A stretch of DNA of 15,837 nucleotides from Clostridia bacterium. Its GTDB lineage: Bacteria > Bacillota_A > Clostridia > Christensenellales > Aristaeellaceae. The stretch spans positions 1 to 15,837 of the forward strand of contig JAFRJF010000144.1 in the NCBI GenBank assembly GCA_017432405.1, written 5' to 3'. Below the pieces are notes generated by a model. That model was given only the letters and a program-made list of their open reading frames with translations, did no database searches and was not told the DNA's origin. The translations under genes and the position numbers were made by a program. How positions within the stretch are numbered: the stretch's first letter is position 1; each line of letters starts with the position of its first letter. This document shows, in pieces, positions 5,563 to 11,797 of the stretch.

Positions 5563-6561
5563 ATGTCTTTCTACAGCTATAAGAACGCCAATTCGGACAC
5601 CTGCCCCGGCGTGGTCAACGGGAACATACTCTCCGGATTGAACCAGCGCGTTTGCGTACAGGTCAAGAACGTCTACGACAGCTGCATGCAGCAGGAGCAG
5701 CTGGACGACCAGCGCATCACCATCGAGAACATCGTGCCCGTGCTGCCCGGCCCGGACTGCCTGGGCAACAGCGGTCGCCCCTGCGCCTGCGATTGCGACG
5801 GCAACCGCTGCAACTGCGAATGCCCGCCCGCCAGCATCCCCATCACCCACGACGAGGCCGTGCAGAACGCCGAGAACAACCCCGGTCCCCTGCCCCGCCC
5901 CTACGGCGCCTGGACCTTTGAGAGCTGCCGCTCCTCCACCACGGCGGGTCGCATCTCGAACCTGACCGTCGAGCGCATGACCGACCGGCCCCAGTTCGCC
6001 CGGGTGCGCTGCACGGTGGACGTGCCGCTGGACGTGCTGTTCCTGGACCAGCGCTGCCAGGAGTGGATGGGCCAGACCGTCATCAAGGTCAACAAGGACA
6101 TACTGCTATGCATCCCCGACGACTCCATCATCCCCTTTACCCTGGAAAGCCTTGTGAGCGCGATTTGCGTATCCGGCACTTACATCGGCAACTGCACCTT
6201 CGACATCACCGTCTGCGTCACCGTCGTGCTGAAGGTGCTCGCCGAGGTGGACATCCTGATCCCCACCTACGGCTTCTGCCAGGTTCCCCCCTGCGAGGAA
6301 TTCGCGGAGAATGTGTGTGATGAATTCTTCAGCCTGCCATTGTTTCCCCAGTCCTCCTGCGCTCTGGAAACCGTGGGTGAGGCGACGGGCAATGCCGGCA
6401 ACGGCACCGCTACAAGCGCCACAGGCGGCTGCTACAGCTGCGGGCCGGTGAACCCGGTGCGGCCCAATCGCGTGCGGCAGTGCTCCAACTGCGGCACCAC
6501 CTGCTCCAGCGGCAGTACCCTCTGCCCGAGGTGCGGCAGCACGATGACGAATCTGAACTAA
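5563..6561 (+). CDS. Cysteine-rich probable spore-surface protein with C-terminal zinc-ribbon motif
   Basis: The 332-residue product has 28 cysteines and no signal peptide or long membrane segment. It opens with TCPGVVNGNILSGLNQRVCV and QVKNVYDSCMQQEQ at 12-46, has a CACDCDGNRCNCEC cluster at 74-87, a beta-rich middle (about 118-245, ending YGFCQVPPCEEF), a Gly/Thr/Ala linker at 271-289, and a tail with CYSC and CSNC-x10-CPRC (307-324), which looks like a zinc ribbon. The N-terminal VCVQVKNVYDSC pattern resembles clostridial spore-associated proteins, by memory only. AAGGAGG precedes ATG 5563 by seven bases; the ATG two codons earlier is too close to it. The gene lies between two terminators, alone, behind a sigma-K-like promoter and next to CotF-like genes. 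A coat or exosporium protein cross-linked by disulfides is the best guess. Confidence 0.7.
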   Translation: MSFYSYKNANSDTCPGVVNGNILSGLNQRVCVQVKNVYDSCMQQEQLDDQRITIENIVPVLPGPDCLGNSGRPCACDCDGNRCNCECPPASIPITHDEAVQNAENNPGPLPRPYGAWTFESCRSSTTAGRISNLTVERMTDRPQFARVRCTVDVPLDVLFLDQRCQEWMGQTVIKVNKDILLCIPDDSIIPFTLESLVSAICVSGTYIGNCTFDITVCVTVVLKVLAEVDILIPTYGFCQVPPCEEFAENVCDEFFSLPLFPQSSCALETVGEATGNAGNGTATSATGGCYSCGPVNPVRPNRVRQCSNCGTTCSSGSTLCPRCGSTMTNLN

Positions 6562-6569
6562 ATCAATAA

Positions 6570-6597
6570 GGGGACGCCGTTTGGCGTCCCCTGGTTT
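6570..6597. terminator. Terminator after the cysteine-rich gene, between convergent genes
   Basis: GGGGACGCC (6570-6578), loop GTTT and GGCGTCCCC (6583-6591) form a perfect 9-bp stem followed by TGGTTTT. It stands eight bases past the stop at 6561 and between convergent genes; on the minus strand the following bases (TTATTGATTT) are weakly T-rich, so it may serve both. Confidence 0.8.
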
Positions 6598-6630
6598 TGG
6601 ATTTCGAGAAGCAATCGAGTGTTTCTCGCA

Positions 6631-8481
6631 TCAGTTCAGCTCGCTCTTCCCTGTATACAGCTCGTAATACCTGCCCTTCATGGCCAGCAGGTCGTCGTGG
6701 TCGCCGCGCTCGATGATCTCGCCGTTTTCCAGCACCATGATGGCGTCGGCGTTGCGCACGGTGGACAGGCGGTGGGCGATCACGAAGGTGGTGCGGGTCT
6801 TCATCAGCTGGTCCATGCCCTCCTCGATGTGCCGTTCTGTGCGGGTATCGACGGAGGACGTGGCCTCGTCCAGCACCAGGATCGGTGCCTTGCTGATGGC
6901 CGCTCGGGCGATGTTCAGCAGCTGGCGCTGGCCCTGGGACAGGTTCGCGCCGTCGCCCTCGATCATCGTATCGTAGCCGTCGGACAGCCGCCGTATGAAG
7001 CTGTCGGCGCTGGCGGTCTTCGCCGCGGCGATGACCTCCTCGTCGGTGGCGTCCAGCCGGCCATAGCGGATGTTCTCCATCACCGTGCCGGTGAACAGGT
7101 GGGTATCCTGGAGCACCATGGCGATATTTTTGCGCAGGTAGCTCTTGGGCATGTCCATGATGTCGATGCCGTCGATGGTGATTTTGCCGGAATCGATGTC
7201 ATAGAAGCGGTTCAGCAGGTTGGTGATGGTGGTCTTGCCCGCACCGGTAGAGCCCACGAAGGCAATCTTCTGGCCCGGCTTGGCATACAGGCTGATGTGC
7301 TTCAGCACCGTCTTTTCCGGCACATAGCCGAAGCTGACGTCGTCCAGGATCACGTGGCCCTCCAGCTTGTCGGGCATCCGGGTCCGGCCCTCCTCCAGGG
7401 CCTCGGGTTCCCTGTCCATCATGGTAAATACCCGCTCCGCGCCGGCCAGGGCCGAGAAGATCGTCGCCATCTGCTGGGAAATCTCGTTGATGGGCCGGGA
7501 GAACTGTCGGGAGTAGTTGACGAATATCGCCAGGCCGCCCACATCGAAGCGGCCCAGGGCGCACAGCACGCCGCCGATGCCCGCGGTGAGGGAATAGCTG
7601 ATCTGGGTGGTGTTGCCCATGATCGGCCCCATGATGCCGCCGAAGAACATGGCCTTCTCCTGCTTGTGGCGAAGGTCGTCGTTCAGCTGGTCAAACTCGG
7701 CCACGCACTCGGCCTCGTGGTTGAATACCTTGACCACCTTCTGGCCTGCCACGGATTCCTCGATGTAGCCGTTGGCGGCGCCGAGGGCCGCCTGCTGCGC
7801 GGCGTAGTACTTGCGGCTCTTGCCGATGATGAACCGGCTGCCCGCGAGGAAGATGGGTATGAACACCAGCGTGATCAGCGTCAGCCAGATGTTGGTGTAG
7901 ATCATCATCGCCAGCGTGCCCACCAGGTTGATGATGCCGGAGACCATGCTGATCAGCGACTGGTCCAGCATCTGGCCGATGTTGTCCACGTCGTTGGTGA
8001 AGCGGCTCATCAGCTCGCCGGTGGTCTGGTTGTCGTGGAAGCGCAGGGGCAAGCGCTCGATCCGGGTGAACAGGTCGTCGCGGATGTTCTGTATCGCATT
8101 GCGGGACACACCGATCATCAGCTTCGACTGCATCAGCTGGCCGAGAACCGCAATCAGGTAGATGCCCGCCATGGCGCCCAGCATCATCGCCAGGTAGGCC
8201 AGGCGATCCGCGGCGGAGGTGGAGGGGTCGGCGATGTGGTTGATCACCGGGCGCAGCACGTAGCCGGCAGCCAGGCTGGCCCCGGTGCTCAGCAGCATGC
8301 ACAGCACCACAAGCACCAACCGGAACTTGTACTTGCCCACATAGGACAGTATGCGCCGGATGGTATCCCGGGAATGGGCGGGCTTGCCCTTGAAGTTGTT
8401 GGTGGCGGCCATCGGCCCGCGCGTGGAGGCCGCAGCCGTGCTGTTGTACTGTTTTTGCAGCGTTTCAAGATTTCTCGCCAT
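6631..8481 (-). CDS. ABC exporter half-transporter with the consensus ATP site (YheH/BmrD-like)
   Basis: This 616-residue protein fuses a six-helix type IV exporter membrane domain (about 42-345) to an ATPase domain (about 375-616). The ATPase has Walker A GSTGAGKT (410-417), Q-loop Gln458, signature LSQGQ (514-518), Walker B ILVLDE (534-539) with catalytic Glu539, D-loop SSVD and H-loop His570 (IAHRLS). Its Walker A, Walker B and His are complete, while its signature is the altered LSQGQ, the pattern of the TM288/BmrD/LmrD-type subunit in heterodimeric multidrug exporters. An N-terminal extension of about 40 polar residues is present. The ATG overlaps the stop of the partner gene by one base (TGATG), so the two are coupled. 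Substrate is not predictable; drugs, peptides or lipids are options. Confidence 0.94.
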   Translation of the reverse strand: MARNLETLQKQYNSTAAASTRGPMAATNNFKGKPAHSRDTIRRILSYVGKYKFRLVLVVLCMLLSTGASLAAGYVLRPVINHIADPSTSAADRLAYLAMMLGAMAGIYLIAVLGQLMQSKLMIGVSRNAIQNIRDDLFTRIERLPLRFHDNQTTGELMSRFTNDVDNIGQMLDQSLISMVSGIINLVGTLAMMIYTNIWLTLITLVFIPIFLAGSRFIIGKSRKYYAAQQAALGAANGYIEESVAGQKVVKVFNHEAECVAEFDQLNDDLRHKQEKAMFFGGIMGPIMGNTTQISYSLTAGIGGVLCALGRFDVGGLAIFVNYSRQFSRPINEISQQMATIFSALAGAERVFTMMDREPEALEEGRTRMPDKLEGHVILDDVSFGYVPEKTVLKHISLYAKPGQKIAFVGSTGAGKTTITNLLNRFYDIDSGKITIDGIDIMDMPKSYLRKNIAMVLQDTHLFTGTVMENIRYGRLDATDEEVIAAAKTASADSFIRRLSDGYDTMIEGDGANLSQGQRQLLNIARAAISKAPILVLDEATSSVDTRTERHIEEGMDQLMKTRTTFVIAHRLSTVRNADAIMVLENGEIIERGDHDDLLAMKGRYYELYTGKSELN

Positions 8482-10247
8482 CAGCGGTTCCCCTCCTTCC
8501 CCGCTTCAGCGCTGTCCGAAGCCTGTTTGTCTTCCTTTACCTGGGAATGATAGATCTCCTGGTAGGCCTTGTTGGAGGCCAGCAGCTGTTCATGGGTGCC
8601 CACGCCGGTGATGGCGCCGTCATCCATGACGATGATCATATCCGCCTCCTGCACCGAGGAGATGCGCTGGGCGATGATCAGCTTGGTGGAGTCCTTCAAT
8701 TCGTTGCGGAAGGCCTGGCGGATCGACGCCTCGGTGGCGGTGTCCACGGCGCTGGTGGAGTCGTCCAGTATCAGTATCCTCGGGTGCTTGAGCAGCGCGC
8801 GGGCGATGCACAGGCGCTGCTTCTGGCCGCCGGAGACGTTCGTGCCGCCCTGCTCCAGCTCGGTCTCATAGCCCTGTTTGAAGGAACGAATGAAGCCGTC
8901 CGCCTGGGCGCTGCGGGCCGCCTCGGTCATCTCTTCCTCGGTGGCGTTTTCGTCGCCCCAGCGCAGGTTGTCGGCGATGGTACCGGAGAACAGCACATTC
9001 TTCTGGAGCACCATGCCCACGCCCTCGCGCAGATGGTACAGGCTGTAATCCTTCACGTCGATGCCGTCCACCAGCACCTGGCCCTCGTCCACGTCGTACA
9101 GCCGGGGGATCATCGACACCAGCGTGGTCTTGCCGCAGCCGGTGGAGCCGATGATGCCCACGGTCTGGCCCGCGCCGATCTTCAGGTTGATGTCGCTGAG
9201 CACCCTCTGCTCGCTGTTTTTATAGTAGCGGAAGGATACGTGCCGGAACTCGATCTCGCCCCGCTGCACCCGGGCGTCCTTGTGGGCGGCGTTTTCGTCG
9301 GACAGGTCGATCTTCTCCTGCATGACCTCCTTCACGCGGCGGGAGGACGCCAGCGCGCGGGAGCTGTTCATGAACAGCATGGACAGCATCATCAGTGACA
9401 TCAGTATCTGGGTGATGTAGGTCAGGAAGGCCGAGAAGTCGCCAACGGGCATGTCCCCGGCGATGACCTGCTTGCCGCCAAACCAAACCACTGCCAATGA
9501 CGTGAGGTTCATCAGCAGCATCATCAGCGGCAGCATGAATATGACCACGTTCAACGCCCGCAGGGCGGCGTCCTTCAAGGCCCCGTTGGACTCGCGGAAC
9601 TTCTGGTCCTCGCGGTCCTCCCGCACGAAGGACTTGACCACGCGGATGTTGGTCAGGCTCTCCTGGATACGGGAATTCAGATGGTCGATCTTTTCCTGCA
9701 TGATGGTGAAGCGGGGAAAGCCCGTGCGAATGACCACGAATTCGACGATCAGTATGACCGGGATCGTCACCGCCAGCACCCGCGCCAGCTGGGGATTCAT
9801 GGTGATGGCCATGATCAGCGCGCCGATCAGCATGCCGGGGGCCCGCAGGAACATGCGCAGCATCATGTTCACGAAGTTCTGCAGCTGCGTGATGTCGTTG
9901 GTCAGCCTCGTGACCAGGGAGCCCGTGGAATACTTGTCGATGTTGGCAAAGGAGAACTCCTGCACCTTGCCATATACATCCCGGCGCAGGTCGGATGCGA
10001 AGTTCACCGCGGCCTTCGCGCCAAACCAGGCGCCGCCCACGCCGCCGCCCATCATCAGCACCGCCGTGAGGATCATCAGCAGGCAGGTGACGACGATATA
10101 GCCCACGTTGTGTGTCTCCACACCCACGTTCAGTATCTGGGAGTACAGCTTGGGCATGACGATCTCGCCGATGACCTCGACGATCATGCAAAGCGGCCCC
10201 AGCACAAAGTACTTCCAGTAGGGCTTGACGTATTTGGACCATTTCAT
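8481..10247 (-). CDS. ABC exporter half-transporter with a degenerate ATP site (YheI/BmrC-like)
   Basis: The 588-residue product has a six-helix membrane domain (about 12-300) and an ATPase domain (about 330-570). Motifs are Walker A GSTGCGKT (367-374), Q-loop Gln415, signature VSGGQ (471-475), Walker B ILILDD (491-496) and SAVD. The catalytic Glu is Asp496 and the H-loop His is Gln527 (IIAQRIS). These two changes mark the degenerate nucleotide site of heterodimeric exporters such as TM287/288 and BmrCD, so this protein should pair with the product of the following gene; the intact signature here completes the partner's active site. An AAAGGAG ribosome site lies 12 bases before the ATG, inside the end of marR, which is only eight bases upstream. 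The C-terminal 20 residues are polar and charged. Confidence 0.94.
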   Translation of the reverse strand: MKWSKYVKPYWKYFVLGPLCMIVEVIGEIVMPKLYSQILNVGVETHNVGYIVVTCLLMILTAVLMMGGGVGGAWFGAKAAVNFASDLRRDVYGKVQEFSFANIDKYSTGSLVTRLTNDITQLQNFVNMMLRMFLRAPGMLIGALIMAITMNPQLARVLAVTIPVILIVEFVVIRTGFPRFTIMQEKIDHLNSRIQESLTNIRVVKSFVREDREDQKFRESNGALKDAALRALNVVIFMLPLMMLLMNLTSLAVVWFGGKQVIAGDMPVGDFSAFLTYITQILMSLMMLSMLFMNSSRALASSRRVKEVMQEKIDLSDENAAHKDARVQRGEIEFRHVSFRYYKNSEQRVLSDINLKIGAGQTVGIIGSTGCGKTTLVSMIPRLYDVDEGQVLVDGIDVKDYSLYHLREGVGMVLQKNVLFSGTIADNLRWGDENATEEEMTEAARSAQADGFIRSFKQGYETELEQGGTNVSGGQKQRLCIARALLKHPRILILDDSTSAVDTATEASIRQAFRNELKDSTKLIIAQRISSVQEADMIIVMDDGAITGVGTHEQLLASNKAYQEIYHSQVKEDKQASDSAEAGKEGNR

Positions 10248-10255
10248 GTCCGCGT

Positions 10256-10753
10256 TCAGCTCCTTTCAGCCGGATCGGGAATCGCTTCCCCCATCCCGCC
10301 CTTATCCATATTCGAAAGATTTCCCTTCAGCTTGTCCAGCAGCGCGCCGAGGGTCTGAAGCTCGCCTTCTGTCAACCCCTCGAACATCTGCTCTCCGATC
10401 TGTCGAAACACCGCCCTGCTGTCCTCCACCAGCTGCATGCCGGCGGCAGACACGCTGATTTCATTGCAGCGCCCGTCCGCACCGCCGGCCTTTTCCACCA
10501 GCCCGGCGGCGGTCATGGACTTCAGCATCCGGGCGACGCAGGCGGGGCTGACATCCATGGCGTCGGCCAGCTCCTTCTGGGATGCGCTGCGTCCCAGGTC
10601 GGACAGCCGCATCAGCATGCGGTGCTGGCTGTGATGCACGCCCATGCCTTCGATGCGCCGCTCCACGACCCTGTGGTGCAGGCGCATCGTGTGGATTAGC
10701 GCGTCGATATCAGCCTTGATTCTCTGGGTGCGATCGTAGTCCGGTGAATCCAC
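10256..10753 (-). CDS. MarR-family transcriptional regulator
   Basis: The 165-residue product is a winged-helix MarR-type regulator: N-terminal dimer helix (about 10-40), SQHRMLMRLSDLG at 42-54, recognition region ASQKELADAMDVSPACVARM at 57-76, wing with VEKAGGADGRCNEISVS at 86-102 and a C-terminal dimer helix to about 150, where ELQTLGALLDKLKGNL is typical. The start is GTG 10753, with GGAGAG seven bases upstream. It is the first gene of an operon with two ABC exporter halves (gap eight bases), a common arrangement in which the MarR protein represses its own operon and is released by the exporter's substrate. That regulation is inferred from context and from repeats in the promoter. Confidence 0.92.
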   Translation of the reverse strand: MDSPDYDRTQRIKADIDALIHTMRLHHRVVERRIEGMGVHHSQHRMLMRLSDLGRSASQKELADAMDVSPACVARMLKSMTAAGLVEKAGGADGRCNEISVSAAGMQLVEDSRAVFRQIGEQMFEGLTEGELQTLGALLDKLKGNLSNMDKGGMGEAIPDPAERS

Positions 10754-10782
10754 GGTTGCTCTCCTTTCAAACCGTTAACAAG

Positions 10783-10832
10783 TTTATTATTAACATGCTA
10801 ATGATTATAGCATTCTGTACCTGAAGGGTCAA
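10783..10832 (-). promoter_or_regulatory. Promoter and candidate operator of the marR-ABC operon
   Basis: On the minus strand TTGACC (10832-10827), a 17-base spacer and TATAAT (10809-10804) form a near-consensus promoter about 50 bases before the GTG. Two dyads overlap or follow the -10: GCTATAATCATTAGC (10811-10797) and the TTAA-rich stretch GTTAATAATAAACTTGTTAA (about 10795-10776). Either could be the autoregulatory MarR site; the dyads are seen, the binding is inferred. Confidence 0.7.
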
Positions 10833-10889
10833 GGTCCAATCCAGCCAGTAGGAGTTAAATTACGATAAAGGTATTGATTCGAGGTGGGA

Positions 10890-10925
10890 AATCCTGATTT
10901 GTCGCGCTGGCGACAAATCAGGATT
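10890..10925. repeat. Perfect 16-bp hairpin made of the repeat family's end motif
   Basis: AATCCTGATTTGTCGC (10890-10905), loop GCTG and GCGACAAATCAGGATT (10910-10925) pair perfectly. The arm contains TGATTTGTCGCGCTG, identical to the outer right end of the 2505-2711 element. There is no T-run on either side and no gene ends here, so it is not an ordinary terminator. The rest of 10833-11072 is AT-rich with no gene seen. Confidence 0.65.
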
Positions 10926-11072
10926 AGTGCGACTAAAATATTATCGATACGAAAAAATATCAATTGCAGCATTGCGCGGCAGCATCTTCTGTGTTAAATT
11001 ATGCATTAAGATCACTTCACATCCTTGTAATTCAAAGGACTTTCCATGACCGCACCCACCGGGTGACAAACA

Positions 11073-11540
11073 GTGATAGACATGAACAAAGCGATACTGA
11101 ACCAATTGATCGTTTACGCCATCATCTCCTTTGGCGGCTGGCTCTTCGCCTGTATCGGTGTTTCCGGTATCCTTGAAGCGCGCAAGCGGCAGGAAGCGGA
11201 AAACGCCGTCACCACCGCCAAGGTGGTTGAGCATGTCAAGTATCAGAAGCGCTCTCGCAGGCGAGCGCGAAGCCATGCAAATACCTATTATACCTATTGG
11301 CGGGCTGTCATGGAATTCGATACCGAAGGCCGTCATTACCGCTTGGAGGGCGTCGTACAGGAGGGAAAGCCCGCCGTCGGAGAGACGGTGGAAATCCTGT
11401 ATGACCCTGTCGACCCGACTCATTTTCACCAGGAGGGACAGCTGGAACGAGGGCTCCGCAACGACGCGATCGTCTCTGTACTCGGCGTGCTGTGGTGCAT
11501 ACTGTCTGTCTTTTTCACGATGGAGGTGTTTGGGAAGTGA
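11073..11540 (+). CDS. DUF3592 membrane protein
   Basis: The 155-residue product has a hydrophobic segment at 13-33, a basic turn KRSRRRAR at 59-66, a beta-rich middle with TYWRAVMEFDTEGRHYRLEG (74-93) and VGETVEILYDPVDPTHFH (102-119), and a second hydrophobic segment at 133-152. This layout, and the (V/I)xILYDPxDPxxF motif, is that of DUF3592 proteins, whose function is unknown. GTG 11073 has GGGTGA six bases upstream; ATG 11082 is an alternative start without a good ribosome site. Its TGA overlaps the GTG of the next gene. No clear promoter was found upstream. Confidence 0.75.
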   Translation: MIDMNKAILNQLIVYAIISFGGWLFACIGVSGILEARKRQEAENAVTTAKVVEHVKYQKRSRRRARSHANTYYTYWRAVMEFDTEGRHYRLEGVVQEGKPAVGETVEILYDPVDPTHFHQEGQLERGLRNDAIVSVLGVLWCILSVFFTMEVFGK

Positions 11541-11788
11541 AAAGAAAAATCATCTGTGGCGTACCCGTCGCGCTGTTCGTTGTCGGACTGCTAGTCCTCC
11601 TGTTTGCGCGCCTGCAGCCCTGCTTTATCGCAACGGTTCCGGATACAGGCCGTGTTGGCCATACCTCGTCAAAGCGCCGGGTCAAAGGGCGCAGCAAGGC
11701 CCATTACAGCGCAGAGCTGATGGTCAGGTATAAGGACCGCTTGCTGAAAAACCCCCTCGGTCTTTCGACCGAAGGGGTTTTTCAGTAG
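11537..11788 (+). CDS. Shortened DUF3592-like membrane protein, probably truncated
   Basis: A frame from GTG 11537, overlapping the previous stop (GTGA), encodes 83 residues: a positively charged KRK, a membrane segment at about 5-25, then ATVPDTGRVGHTSSKRRVKG and AHYSAELMVRYKD, which look like the start of a DUF3592 extracellular or cytoplasmic beta region. In place of the expected EVDGKxY...YDPxxP part, the frame runs straight into the terminator hairpin and stops at TAG 11786-11788, beyond its T-run. The natural 3' end therefore seems lost, with the last residues (NPLGLSTEGVFQ) encoded by the terminator. It is best read as a 3'-truncated paralogue of the gene before it. Confidence 0.6.
   Translation: MKRKIICGVPVALFVVGLLVLLFARLQPCFIATVPDTGRVGHTSSKRRVKGRSKAHYSAELMVRYKDRLLKNPLGLSTEGVFQ
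11746..11782. terminator. Bidirectional terminator between the DUF3592 pair and the EF-G-like gene
   Basis: CCCC-C-TCGGTC (11752-11762), loop TTTC, and GACCGA-A-GGGG (11767-11777) form a stem with one mismatch. It has AAAAA before and TTTTT after (11778-11782), so it can work in both directions. It lies 16 bases beyond the stop of the EF-G-like gene. Confidence 0.88.
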
Positions 11789-11797
11789 CTTAAAGGA

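Noticed and set aside
6619..8550. 643-residue open frame on the plus strand
   Set aside because: Antisense to the ABC exporter gene, His/Gly/Val-rich low-complexity product; caused by GC-rich codon bias.
10890..10925. Hairpin as a factor-independent terminator
   Set aside because: No T-run follows on either strand and no gene ends toward it.
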